In this document: one piece after another, positions 32,001 to 44,199 of the stretch
Position numbering within the stretch: position 1 is the stretch's first letter
How the letters are laid out: the number at the start of each line of letters is the position of its first letter
Source: Dermanyssus gallinae
Lineage: Eukaryota > Arthropoda > Arachnida > Mesostigmata > Dermanyssidae
Assembly (NCBI GenBank): GCA_003439945.1
Contig: QVRM01005270.1
Coordinates: forward strand, 227,001 to 291,000
DNA length: 64,000 bases
Direction: 5' to 3'
Position numbers and translations under genes: made by a program
Notes under the pieces: generated by a model
The model's database searches: none
Seen by the model: only the letters and a program-made list of their open reading frames with translations
Told to the model about the DNA's origin: nothing

Positions 32001-33640
32001 CATGGCGATCAGGAGCAGTAATTACTTCTGACATTGCCACTTCTGCTGCTGCCGCTCTTCTGCTGTCTTCTTTGTCCTCGTCGACTTCACCTACGAGTTC
32101 GGCGCCAGCTGGTTGTGCTCGCAGTACAGAGAGTCCGCCGGAGTAGGCAGATGGAGATGAACCACTGACGACTGTACGTTCGCTTGATATGGCAGCTCGC
32201 GGCGGCTCCAATGGGACAGTTTGTATTATGATTGCTTCTTCTTTTGGTGTTTCTGCCGTTGCAGCTCTTGCCGTTGCTCTATGCTGTCGGAGGTGTAGCA
32301 TTGTGTTTAATTGTGCGTCGGCGTCGCGAATTTAATGTGAATCCGCGACGGAAGAGTCTGCGACCGGCACTAGCCGTCGGTGGAATACCAACGAACTTCT
32401 CACGAGTCGTTGTTTAACGTGTGTGCTGTCTTCTGTGTGTTTCTGATAGCCCTTGATAGCGGCTCCACCGTCTACAGTTGAGCTTGGCCGGCGGCAAGCT
32501 CGTTGTTGTTGCTGTGTGTGTTATTGCTAATATTGTTGCTGCTGTTGTTGTTGTTGCTGCTGTTGTTGTTATTGTAGTTGTTGCTGCTGCTACTGTATTT
32601 GTTGTTGTGGTCCTAGACGTCATCGTCGCTGTTGTTGTTACTGCTCGCTGTGGTTCTTGCTTCGTCGCGTTCGACGACATTGTTGGTCGACTTCGTTGTC
32701 ATCGACATTCATACGAAAGTGAAACACTACGATGTGACGTTTACAGCAACTACCACAACACCAGCAGTACGGAAAGAACCCACTTCCACACCACGCGCCA
32801 CAGAACGCCAGGCGACAAATAAACGAGAAATGCCGCCGTCCGCGCAACCCACTCTCACGCACCTCGCCCATGCCGGATGGGGTGCACCATGATGAGATTG
32901 TGTCATCCTGCGACCTTTTGTCGTCTGACAAAGTTTGCCGAAGTCACTCAACATCGAGTTAGTCAGAGTGAGCACGAATCAAGTCAGTGTAAAACGCGAG
33001 CGACGAAAATCGCCCACAGAAAACAGCAGTTTTGACAAGCACACCCGCAGAAGCCGCCGCAGCAGCAGCAGCCACAAATGCACATGGCGTGGTATTGGCA
33101 TGGCTGGTGGTCGCGGCGTACAGACCAGAGGAGAGCCAAGACGAAGGCAGCAATCCTTAGCGTAATGGGTGCGCGATGAGGACCAGGCTGAGACCACACA
33201 AGACTACCTATACAATAAACACAACAACAGCAACAACAAGCAGCAGCAATAACAACAAGAGAACAGCCACACGCACACATGGCACAAAAGGCACAAACAA
33301 CAACAGCGACGCAACGACGCACAACAACAACAACCTCGTTGTTGCCCTATCGATGGAACGCCATGGTCTGCAACTGGTTCGTCTCACTTTGACTTCACTT
33401 TTAGGTGAAGGAACAACGAAGTACTTGCTGTCCGGCCAAAAATGCCTTCTACAGCAGTACCACGGTGCTAAAGCAGCTGTGTTGCTCCTCCAGCAGATCG
33501 GCGCCGGGCTTAAAGCGGCATTACGGCTCGCGCCCATCGCGACACATCGCTGCGGCGGTAAACGAACACACTCACACTGCGTTTACGTTCCGCCGCCTCA
33601 GTCAACCTCAAACAAGCTAGATCTCGTCTCATCGATCTAA
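28200..33640. repeat. Trinucleotide-repeat island (CAA/CAG and GTT/GTC blocks)
   Basis: Over about 5.4 kb, CAA/CAG-rich blocks on the plus strand (about 28,445-28,560, 28,735-29,130, 30,645-30,870, 31,130-31,320, 33,215-33,345) alternate with GTT/GTC-rich blocks (about 29,570-29,620, 29,930-30,060, 30,110-30,240, 32,490-32,650) and a GAC block (31,710-31,750). A pure (AAT)n lies at about 28,955-29,032. Frames through these blocks give runs of Gln, Asn, Thr, Leu, Val or Cys and are not credible proteins. Spacers such as 31,996-32,301 and 33,355-33,640 have mixed composition and could hide untranslated or coding exons. Confidence 0.8.
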
Positions 33641-33672
33641 TCTATCTAGCTATCTATCTATCTATCTATGTA
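33641..33672. repeat. (ATCT)n microsatellite
   Basis: Short TCTA/ATCT tetranucleotide run; an (ATAC)n run lies at about 33,908-33,928. Confidence 0.85.
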
Positions 33673-33977
33673 CCTACATGTTTTCTAGCTATAGATCTGT
33701 GTTACGATATGTGCGTTTCCTATCCACTTACGACTATTGCCTACGCGCTCTCGCCATACGACGATTTGTGTGCATACGCCGGCCCACGTGAACAGTGTCT
33801 CTTGATCAGACGGGGTATCTCCGAGTGTCCGACTGGCTGATTGACTTGACTAACTCAATGGATGATGAACAAACTTAACACAATGATTGATTGAGTAAGT
33901 GTCTACATACAGACATACATACATACATGTAAGTCAGCTCAGAATCAATATCTGAATCATCTCGTCTGTCTCATCAG

Positions 33978-34154
33978 CAACGCTGACGGCCGTGTCGTGA
34001 CGTCACGATGCGAAAGCGTGTTGTGTTCGTGCTCTTCGGCTATGCGCTCGGAGCCATGGCCTTTATGTGCGTGTTCTATGGCGCCACTACTGTGCCCAAT
34101 CCACCGATCGAGGAGAGCCGCGTGGACTTTCAGGGACGCGTCAATACGCTTAAG
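33978..34154 (+). CDS. Coding exon with type II membrane anchor (start of a plus-strand gene)
   Basis: ATG at 34,008 (A at -3; an in-frame TGA at 33,984 precedes it) opens 49 codons ending exactly at AAG, followed by the consensus donor GTGAGT at 34,155. A pyrimidine-rich acceptor TCTGTCTCATCAG ends at 33,977, so a 5' UTR intron is likely and the exon probably spans 33,978-34,154. The protein starts MRKR, then the hydrophobic VVFVLFGYALGAMAFMCVFY (residues 5-24), a Pro-rich turn (TVPNPPIEESR) and the beginning of a stem (DFQGRVNTLK). A short basic tail, one membrane span and a stem is the plan of Golgi type II enzymes (glycosyltransferases, mannosidases, sulfotransferases), but the catalytic domain is not in view and the family cannot be named. 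The exon ends in phase 0; the intron exceeds several kb. Confidence 0.6.
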
Positions 34155-36608
34155 GTGAGTGTCGGGAGATGACATGACAATCGACATGACAAACTAACAA
34201 CGTATAGCGATAACTGCGGCCGCGTAACTGTAACGTCAACATGACGGTAATGATGAGGATCCTGTCGCCTACGGCAGTTTGCCAGGCCCACGCGTCGTCT
34301 GTGTCCGTCCTCTTTGCGGGTCGTGTGTCGCTTGGCAATTAAATCTCGTCTTGAAGCGCAAATTGGGTGTTTATGATTAGCCACGTTAAGCTTGCGCTAA
34401 CGACGTAACGTAAAATGTAAAGCTTGTGTTTACGACATAGCGTAAACATAATGTCACCTTTATTGCGCGTTACACGTGTCGGTGACTACGACAAGAAGAA
34501 TATCACATCATAATTCATATTCGTTCATACACGAAGATTCTATTTTTGTGAGCTGCGTCACGCACGGCTGCAAGCTTTCCTGCGATCAATAAGTATGCAC
34601 TTTTAAGTGATTGATTACTTTACTTATAACTGTTTGAGCTTGCTGCTCAAGTTTGCAGACCTCGAGAAAGGTCGCCTCGAACGTGTATGCGTCACATGTG
34701 TGCTGCCTGTGTGAAACACAGAAATCATTTAATATTATATAGAGGGTCTTCTGGCTAGTAAAAACTAGCCAAATGTGCCATCTACGCGAGATAATAGCTG
34801 TGCGGTGATAAAAGAAGCATGCGTTAGGTCGAGTTTTTGCTTTCATTTGTTTACCGGTTACACGTTGCGCTTTACTCAATGCAGAATTACTTTCCTTCTT
34901 CTGCCGGGTCATAGTAGTTCTTTCGTCTATTCGAATCGTCGGGAACGCCGACACCGAAGTTGACAACAAATGCGCCTGTGCGCGCTTTGCGGAGTCACAT
35001 TTATTGTCAGAAAACCATCCAGCAACAGCACCAATCTAGTCCGATGCTGTAATAATTCTAATCATATGAATGATACGAATAATGTTACGGCGGCTTTTAC
35101 GATGCTGGTGATGATAGTTTTCACTGCGTTTTAATTGAAGTCAACGAAGGGCGCCCTTTGTCAGCGTAACGCTCTCGAATGCAATGCGCGTGACGCAAGC
35201 GGCCCGGGTGGCCAGGTACCAGCATGATTTTAGCAACCAACAATGAGTACGTAACCAGGCCTCGAGGAAGTATTTTGCGTCTGCCTGTCTGACCTTTGCG
35301 AAAAGATCACTGCACTGCCCCTCTTGAATAGCATGCCGAGAGCAGCCGACAACTGTATAGGTCACCGGTCAATGTTATATGCACACTCAGTATGAGTGAA
35401 ATAAATGTGATAAGAATGAGTACGCAGGACAGCATGCAAGCAATCGAATTGTTTGGTTCCACATATCCACGCTCTGTTTCTCTCTGTACGTTTTCACGTT
35501 GTGTTTTTGCCATCTTTGTTTGGCCCGCCACCGGCCACGCATTTCACGCCAATGTCGTGACACCTCAGACGCCTCCAGAACAGCAGCGGTGGCTTTAACA
35601 GTACCATTAGCAGCAGCCGCTGCATCATCACCAGGCGAGGTGCAGAAGACAAAAATACGCCAATGAAAAGAAAACAGAAAGAGGAAGAGGAAAAGGAAGA
35701 AGAAGAAGAAGACGTAGGAATGAGGAAAGAAGACATGTGAAGGATGAAAGAAACGTAGTGAAAGATGATGACATAGCAAAAAGAAAACTAAGGCAAAACG
35801 ATTCCATCGTCTCCGACACCCCCAGATCCACCCCGGCATCAATGACAAACATTCGTCCATACACACCACCTACTTACACGCACTGGATCGCCAAGGCGGC
35901 GGGAAGAAGAAGAAGAAGAAGGCAGTGCGTCAATTTATACAGCAAACGGCGGTTCGTTTTTCCCTTTCTTTTCTGGTTCGGTGCGACTCTGTTCTGCACA
36001 CATGACCACCACCACCACCGCCACCGCCGTCGGCAACAGACGGCAGGCAGGTATGAACGCAACGAAGCGAAAGAAAACGAGCGAAAATTAAAAAGAACAG
36101 ACACATCATCGGATAAAGCCGCCGCGCGTGCGAGACAGCTGTGCTTGAACTCGCGAGAGGCAGCTCTGAACGCCGTAGCGCTTCTTCGGCCGTTTTTACG
36201 CGGCTACCCCCCCCCGCTTCCCCAACACAGCAAACAGACGAGGCTGTCGGCTTCAGCGCTAACAGTCATCGTCTGCCATCACTACCAGCACTGGGACGAT
36301 ACCATGCTACACTAATAGTAATACAAATATTAACAGTAATTGATGCGATACGCACGCTTGCAGACATGCAACACAGGGGCCGGGCTCTCCACATACCAAC
36401 CCCCGTCCCGGGCCCCCACACGCCACGGCCAGAGTCGCTCAGATGCCCGATCCGACACACGTGGCCATTTGGCCATTCACCTCTCAAACTGCACGCGCCA
36501 ATCATAGGTGTCGCGATCTTTTTGGTTAAATATATGTATGTGCTTAAATTATAGAACGTTTTGCTTGCCTGGACCATTTAGAATTTAAAACTAAACACTC
36601 CCAGCTTG

Positions 36609-36650
<42 letters not shown>

Positions 36651-36711
36651 AATATAATATGCCCGTTATATATATAATCAATATTTATTTATGTGTATCA
36701 ATGTATACATT

Positions 36712-36762
<51 letters not shown>

Positions 36763-38158
36763 GTATATTACAAAAAGATAAAGATATTATCTGGAAATGT
36801 ATTTTTTATTCTACCTGGGTTAATACTCTGACAATTGAGCACCACATGAACACCTGTTTCCACTAAGGAATAAGCAGAGGTTCCTAACAAATTCAATTTC
36901 AATTCAAGGTTATAGCGGAACCGATAAAATGGAATCAGGAATACCATTGAATATCAGCAAAAATATGTGTATATGCTGTCTGTTGAGCAGCAAGGCCAAA
37001 GCTATTACCGGTTATACAGGTACAAGGTGGGGTGTTCTTATACTTAGATTGCACATACGTGCTAACACCAACATAAATATGGCGTGTTTCTTTCGTATAT
37101 ATCTATATATAAATGTTTTTTTTTACTAACTATTTTTTCATAATGGGCCGCAATAGCATTATCAGTGAGCGCTCCGCGCCGTCATTCAGGCCGCACTGAC
37201 GCCTTAATTGGTCTTGAGTGGTTGTTTAATTGGCATTTTTCCACTTTATCCTTTGGCCCATAGTTTAGCGTTCACTCGTAGTCTGATTCACCTCTAGTAT
37301 GGTTAACGTCGCGTTTTCAGTCTGGTTGGCCGCATAAAAGTTCGCTTTAGCAGCTCAACTAGTAGGTTTACAATAGAGTGGGTAGCACTTTTCTGGTTTA
37401 AGGAAAATCGGTGTTGGCAGTGCGTCTATTAACCGAGTCGAAGTCTCTAGTCTATTAACGCTGCAGCTCTGTGTGCGCCTCGCACAGAATCATCTAACAT
37501 GCCGAACAAAATTTGCCTTGCTTGTTTACCATTAAATCGTTTTGGCTTTTTGCACCCAAACTGGGCCTCGCCTACGTTTCACGCTTCGCTTCGCACATGC
37601 CTTCACAAGTCGAGCCCGGTGGTGGCATGGTAGTGCCTTAAGTCTGCGCCTCGCAACCGGAGAAGACACATAGCAGGTGCGCGGGTTTGAGCCCCACCGT
37701 TGCACATTTGTATTTATGGGGGTAGTCCGTCTATGAAGCAATGTGAAAAACAGTTCCGTAGACGTTAAACCTTGGCTGAGGGTCAGCCCGAAAACTTTAC
37801 ACGCATTCGCAAAGAAATTACGCAAATGTGGATGCAGTGTACTTAATCAAACATGATTTAAAAATATGTCCACTTTTTACTACTAGTTTATCATATATGG
37901 CAAATCCATGTTTTTCTGCATAATTGATGTTGTAGTTTGGTTGCTATCTACATCATATTAAAAGTACTAATCTAGTCATTTGTATATGAAAAATGTTCAT
38001 ATATGAAGTGAACAAACCGAATCATCTCAAATCAGCTATGTCAACGCAGACTGGATATATTGTTTTAAGTGATCACCTAGCATTTGTCATACAATTATGC
38101 CACGCACAGTGAGTGCAACGATACTGTATTCACAATTTCCAAAATCAACTCTGCTCAG
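34155..38158. other. Probable intronic or intergenic DNA
   Basis: No exon with recognisable domains was found. A purine-rich run at 35,660-35,720 and CAC/GCC-rich DNA near 36,005-36,040 produce long but low-complexity frames. (TA)n tracts lie at about 36,610-36,639 and 36,714-36,761. A SINE-B copy is at 37,618-37,830. Confidence 0.4.
37618..37830 (+). mobile_element. SINE-B copy, tRNA-derived (second family)
   Basis: The tRNA-like head has an A-box-like GGTGGCATGGTAGTGCC at about 37,619 and a B box GGTTTGAGCCCC at about 37,684, followed by ACCGTTGCACATTTGTATTT and a body with CTGAGGGTCAGCCCGAA. The head differs from SINE-A. A second copy is on the minus strand at 8,055-8,258. Confidence 0.7.
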
Positions 38159-38242
38159 TTCTTTCTACTAGCGGCATATGCGGCGATGGCTTTGTGTTCT
38201 GCTGCAATGGGTGCCTCGGCTTACAATACCCGAGCTCGTAAG
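38159..38242 (+). CDS. Possible exon encoding a signal peptide
   Basis: An 84-base block is bounded by a pyrimidine-containing acceptor (CAACTCTGCTCAG, ending at 38,158) and a donor GTATGC at 38,243. In phase 0 it reads FFLLAAYAAMALCSAAMGAS then AYNTRARK. That is the hydrophobic core and cleavage region of a secretory signal, lacking only an initiator Met. In arthropod cuticle and other secreted-protein genes a tiny first exon commonly supplies the Met plus a few residues, and a phase-0 intron follows, so this fits a second exon. Neither the first nor a third exon was located. The frame also stays open upstream to an ATG at 38,084, so an unspliced reading cannot be excluded. Confidence 0.35.
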
Positions 38243-38666
38243 GTATGCCACGTCGACGTTGCGTACTCCTTTTTTAAATTTAAGTTATCTTGTTGATTCT
38301 CTTGTAATGTACACATATAATTTATTCAATGTAATTCATCCTTAATGGTGGGAACATGGCATGTTTGGGTCCCTGCAAACGTGTGCACCCTTAAGGGGGT
38401 TCAGTGCAGGGGCCAGCCAGCTTTGGAGGTTTGCCCGGACCGAGGCCGCATTACCGCGTTGCACATTCAGCAACAGATGCTGCCTGAGGAAATCGCCCGC
38501 TCCCCTAGCTCCGCTAGCTGAAATCAGCAGCTTTCCGACCTGCTGATCCGCAGACGCAGGTGTGAGCGCATATCAGGCCTGTTCCCAAACGAAGTCCGAC
38601 CGCGATCCTCGCCGATTCTTGATCTAACAGACTTACGATCCGGGCCCAGGGTATAGCCTAGAGCTA

Positions 38667-38789
<123 letters not shown>

Positions 38790-39129
38790 CGGCTAAATCC
38801 AATCGACCATTGATTGATAACATTTTTACGTCCCTGCCAACATTGTACAAAACTGTATAGGATTAGCACTGTGCTAAAACGTGATTCTTCCCTAGTCAAT
38901 ATGCTCTTAGAATGAGCTGAAACATAATTCGGCCTCTGTGAAATGCCATGCTTTAATTTGAATCTGCGTTGCGTGGATTAGTCAAATCACCACAGCTGCT
39001 TTTCTAAGTGCACATGGACATAATAATGACAATCAACAATTGAAATTGACGAACATTTTTTAACTTATATTTAACTCAGATTGAGTATAATATACTGCTC
39101 AAAGATGTTTTTTTATAATACTCTATTTT

Positions 39130-39312
39130 CTTCACGATTCCGGCGCGAGAAGTAGTGCAACGATTTTTTGTCCAGCGCTGTTCGTTCCACTGCAGGGTAC
39201 TTGGCACAGCTCTGCAGGCAGAACCGGCAGATGCACAACTCATACTCCTAGTGAAAGGCTGCGTTTGAACATACCAAGTAGTGATCACCATGCAATATGT
39301 ACCTGGTGTATA
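39130..39312 (-). mobile_element. LINE C-terminal zinc-finger tail, 3'-end fragment
   Basis: The minus frame reads YTRYILHGDHYLVCSNAAFH, a stop, then EYELCICRFCLQSCAKYPAV and ERTALDKKS. This is the full H-G-x-H-Y-x-x-C...C.CRFC...C..Y tail and the best preserved match to 1107-1275. No RT sequence is attached. A further stop makes it a dead 5'-truncated copy. Confidence 0.7.
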
Positions 39313-39412
39313 CGTGGGGACTGTCACATGCAGGACCAGACCAAAGGTGTACGGCATTGAAAACATTGACAAACGATTGTTCTGAACATAATATTTAAAT
39401 AGGAAGGCCTCT

Positions 39413-39464
39413 CTCCCTCTCTTTCTCTCTCTCTCTCTCTTTATATATATATATATATATATAT
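39413..39464. repeat. (CT)n followed by (TA)n
   Basis: CT-rich run of about 30 bases joined to a TA run. Confidence 0.9.
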
Positions 39465-39679
39465 AACGGACAGAGAATATATATATAGGTAGAAAAACCT
39501 ACCATTCGTTAGACGTTAGTCATTAATAGGTAAATTGTTATTCTGTATTCGGGAGATTGTAGGGTTAAGTCTAAAACAGCTCATTCAGTTGCTTCTAATG
39601 CATTTAAGGCAAATGGCAGGGGGGCCATTATTTACCAAGACAAAAATAGTGCAGACGTGATAACACGTGGCCTTTTCAC

Positions 39680-39681
<2 letters not shown>

Positions 39682-39710
<29 letters not shown>

Positions 39711-39738
39711 ACTTCAGTATCACGGGCGCTTAAAAGTC

Positions 39739-39774
<36 letters not shown>
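39682..39774. repeat. Two (TA)n tracts
   Basis: TA runs at about 39,682-39,709 and 39,739-39,774. Confidence 0.9.
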
Positions 39775-39776
<2 letters not shown>

Positions 39777-39779
39777 TAC

Positions 39780-40400
39780 TTCACAAGTTCTTGAGATACA
39801 TGTAGAACTTGCGGCAGTTGATGCTAGTGTTGACATTAAAGATGATTATCAGCATTGACTGCGTACAGAACGTCCGTTTGGCGACCGAGGTCTACGTGAA
39901 GCGCAAACTGTCCCCACATGATTAGCCAGGCCTGGTCGAGAAACACATGTGCCCCTATGCAACATCCCATATGCGTACGACCTTTTGCTATGGACACACC
40001 AGTGACGAGTGGCCCGACCCTGATTCTACGAAAAAATACCCAAACCAAATAAATCCAGCGATTGTGCACTTCTTCGGGCTTTCTTCTGCTTCGATCAGAT
40101 CCAGACTGAATGATCCGCGAAGACACAGTTCGGAGAGATGAAAAGCCAAGATAAATTTTTGGCTATCAATGGCCTTTCTTGTCTTCGCCGCTCTTCTGCC
40201 TCTCTGTTGTTTGTGACCGGTACCGCCTATACAGTTATGTCCACAGATGTGGTAGCTGGCAACACATATTGTACACATAAGGACTACCGTGACGCTGTCA
40301 GTACATACATATTATACGTTCACACGCCGGATCTACATGTTGTTGAGTGGAAAGGCGGATCGTTTTATGTCGGCATGGTTGTATTCGGTTTTTACGTTAG
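39780..40400. other. No gene seen
   Basis: Open frames on both strands (for example 39,836-40,126 minus) have no recognisable domain. Confidence 0.4.
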
Positions 40401-40409
40401 CACTCACCC

Positions 40410-40411
<2 letters not shown>

Positions 40412-40505
<94 letters not shown>
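40412..40505. repeat. (TA)n microsatellite, about 47 repeats
   Basis: One CATA interruption; accounts for the Tyr-Ile frame here. Confidence 0.9.
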
Positions 40506-40508
<3 letters not shown>

Positions 40509-40599
40509 ATTTTTTCACATGAGGTGTATCATGATTATTCCTTTAAAGCACTATCTGAGCAATACACATAATTACGAATGCGTATAAAGACGGTCAGAA

Positions 40600-41284
40600 T
40601 AACATAGCGACAGAAGGCAAAACATTCGCAGAGTCGCAATTTTGGCGCACCTTTCTTATGCATCTTATCCTACAGATCTAAATGATCATTTAGGATCTTA
40701 TCCTAAATATCTAAACGCTTGTTTTCATGCAAAACGGGATATCGTTTATCCTCCGCCACCTTTCGGAGTGGCTTGACTTTATTGGTGGAACAGAAACCAT
40801 ACGAACATTAATATGTTTACTACTAAGCTAATGAGCCTACACAGAGAAGGTCTTATAAGCAGAGACTGTTGGATAAAGCCTGCAGGGTCTTTAGCGAGAT
40901 CCAGTATAGTCGCGTTGTAAGCAATGATGGTTCAATGCGTAAGGTCCATACGGTCGATGAGCCTTATTAGAGGCGCTATCGAAAAACCGCACACGCCTTC
41001 TTTCAATTGGTCCTCCTTGATTACTATTAGTTATTTCTAACAAGGTACTACTAACGGCTTTGTCAATTGTCTTACTCCTTAGAAATATATGAAAACTCTA
41101 ATAAGCTGTTGTTTTACGGCGCTGTCCCGTTTAAAACGTGGTAGATGCCAGCACCACTTCATGAACGCTCAGTGGTTAAGCAATAATATTATTCGTATAT
41201 TATATTATCGCAATCCACGTACAGCATGTCTCATAGATTGAAATGTGATTATTCAGATTAAAATGTGATAATTCTAAACATACT

Positions 41285-41341
<57 letters not shown>

Positions 41342-42480
41342 CCCAAAGAAACAGCGTGTACTAAAGCTGTTTAGTGCAAAAGAATAATTTGGAAAATGAG
41401 ACACTGGCATGTCGTACCTTTGAAAAGCAGTAACTTGATTTAAGTACCTTGTTCCATGTAGGCCGCTACGGCTACGCTACGACTAGTGCTTCGAATAATG
41501 GCTTTCGTGCCTAACCGTTGCAATGCAACACACTACAACATATTTTACGTCGGAAAATACAGCGAACGATTTGACGATATAGTACATTTAGACTCGTAAT
41601 GGGTGCTGTCCAATGCCTTCCTAGTCTAGTCGACCTGTATCGCACCGCCGTAATCTTAACTGTGCAGATTCGACGCCGGCACAGTTTGCTCTTTTAGTCA
41701 ATCTTGCTTACACGCGTGAGCATGCTGTATTGCCCCTAAAAAACGAATAGACTCCAAACACTGAGCAAGTTCTTAGTCAGTCTGTCAGAAAATTTGTTTG
41801 ACAGCAGGCAGGACCACCATGTCTACGTCCAAAAGAGTTATAGTGGCCGAAAGAATAACTGCCACTGCGTATCCAGCAAGGCGCTGACTCTGCACTTTTT
41901 ATTTGTTTGTTTTAGAAAGCGCCTTTATCTAAAGAGTAAAGGTAGAAGAGGTGGGGATGCAGGGAAGCCGTCGAAGCCTCCCGTATTTCTCCGGCTATAC
42001 GCCAGGCATCATATTGTTGAAGATTTCAATCCGTAGAGACACATAAATCTTCATTCGCATACCAAAGCAGTTGTCAATTTGTCAAGAATTCGAGTTCACA
42101 GGTTATGATAGGACACGCCTCAGATAGGTCGTTGTTCTTAACTAAGGTCGGTTGATGGTGACGGAAGAATAACACAAAGTCGATTTAGGAATTTTCTCTG
42201 AATACCCTCAATCATGCCTATGTGTTTGCACAACTATGGGCTCCAGGCGGGTAAGCAATATTAAATGTTACTTACCTCAGTTGGCTTATACATACGAAAA
42301 TAGACCGTTAGATCTATTTTTGGAGATCTTGAAGAAATAACATAATGTCGTCCTCGGAACGAAGCAGGAACCTGGCGGTGGCGTATTTATATGATCAACA
42401 ATATGTCTATAACTGATCCTATCAAATGCAATCATTAAACACACATTCTTTTGTCGATTCTGCGTCATCCCAAATATACT
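40600..42480. other. No gene seen; one (TA)n tract
   Basis: (TA)n at about 41,285-41,341. The 16-bp perfect palindrome CTAAATGATCATTTAG lies at about 40,678-40,693. No coding or RNA feature was recognised. Confidence 0.5.
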
Positions 42481-42551
42481 TGATTGATGCTGTGGCGACA
42501 AGACCGCTGCATGTCTATTTCCAATAAAATAATAATAATTTTAGTAATAAT

Positions 42552-42563
42552 AATATATATATA

Positions 42564-42616
<53 letters not shown>

Positions 42617-42617
42617 A
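42552..42617. repeat. (TA)n/(TG) tract followed by a T run
   Basis: TA run with GTGTG interruption, ending in about 16 T. Confidence 0.9.
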
Positions 42618-42851
42618 TATTGTCCCCAAACAGTTGTTTGGTATGTCCGTTCGTTTACGGTTGCTACGTCAATAGACCTACTTTTACCCTGAAGCCAAAA
42701 GTAAAAACGGCATTCCTTCTCCAATAGACGGTTGTTCTCTCAGGTATTCGGCCTTTCGTTGCTCTTTCGTGGTCTCTCTTATTTGAAGCAAGAATGTTGA
42801 TGCTCTGCTGAAAAGTCTCAGAGTTTCCACTACGGTACAAAATTGTATCGG

Positions 42852-42852
42852 G

Positions 42853-42896
<44 letters not shown>

Positions 42897-42897
42897 G
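42852..42897. repeat. (ATT)n microsatellite
   Basis: About 15 ATT repeats with one AGT variant. Confidence 0.9.
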
Positions 42898-42899
42898 TT

Positions 42900-44190
42900 T
42901 TTATTCGATTTCAATTGTGATGAACGGATTGTTAGCAGTAAATTTCACGTCATTTCAAGGCGCCTATAATAAAAGTCGCGTTTTTTCTACAAACAGCCAA
43001 TGACATAATCTGCCTCAGAAACATCGCTTCAGATCGGTCAGTTTTTATAATTTTAACTATCAGTTTACTTGTTGCCCACATTTCTATCCTGTTCACTGCC
43101 ATTATTTATCTTCCTTCTAATCGAGCACAAATTGGACTGTTACTGGTGGCGGATCTCATAGATACAGGGATGTATATGTCCGATATGCTATGGACAAGAC
43201 AGTACTGAATCTGTCTTAGGTCGACGCTGTTACTTCATGCCGTTTTGTCTCGATATCGTTTTTGGAGGGGATCTTTATTTTGTAATGCCCAGGGAGGTTT
43301 CTTTAGGTAGAGCGCTCAACTGTAAGCAATGGCCGATTGTGTGGCATGTCGTATGCCGGTGACTGCATGGCTGAACAGCAACGGTGTACGCGATTATCTG
43401 GTTTATTTATAATCGGTCCAGTATCTTTAGTGAAATTGGGCGTTATTCAGTTTGCGTATCAAAAACATTTTGGAGTCGCGCGTGCTTTCGACCGAGACAT
43501 GGGAGTAGATCGATGTTGTCTTGTCTCGCTTTTGTTGTAACATTTTACGATCCGGCTTACTGGGGAGGCTGGTGGCCATGTTTCGTCGACAAGCTTAGTA
43601 CAGGAAACACGTATGGTTATTTACGCAGGTATATATATTTATATAATATATTTGTACGCACACACATATATACATACACGCGCTTGTGCTACACATGTTG
43701 TAGTATTTAGTGTATTTCGCTACAATTGTGTGTCCACTCTTACAAACTATATATATATATATACAACGTAGTTTTTTTGAGAATACATAATCGTGTGCCA
43801 TTTAGCAAGCCAATTCGTCTGCCGATTGCTCATTCGTATGCCAAGCTTATTTATTGTGCGCAAATGATCAATCAATGATTGTGTTACTGAAGCGTTACGA
43901 TCTATGTATACGGAAAGTCTGCTCTGCACAAGTTGCAAGGATTGACTTTGATAGAGAACGAAACGCATTGAACGACAGTTCTCCTGAATGGCGAGGCACC
44001 TCGCGTCCTGTGCAATGTCACGAAAGCATTTCCCCTTTCTCGCCGACAAGGCGACAATAGAGGCACTCGGCAGAGATAGAGATTGTGTTAAGCGGATTTT
44101 CCACCGAACCGGACTTATTCTCTTGATTCCTTTCTCTGCCTCCAGCCCACTGTGAGCGTGTCGTCATTGCTATTATATTTTTTATTCCGG
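42900..44190. other. No gene seen
   Basis: Short open frames only; a (TA) run at about 43,748-43,763. A tRNA-like word at 43,305 lacks a partner B box. Confidence 0.45.
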
Positions 44191-44199
44191 CATTGTAGT

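Noticed and set aside
31996..32301. 101-codon minus-strand frame with mixed composition
   Set aside because: No start context, domain or splice evidence; lies in the repeat island, so left as unassigned.
28224..33640. Open frames rich in Gln, Asn, Leu, Val or Cys
   Set aside because: Products of trinucleotide repeats without stop codons; all frames and both strands give similar homopolymers.
43291..43370. tRNA-like word GGTAGAGCGCTCAACTGTAAGC
   Set aside because: Resembles an A box but no B box or cloverleaf follows.
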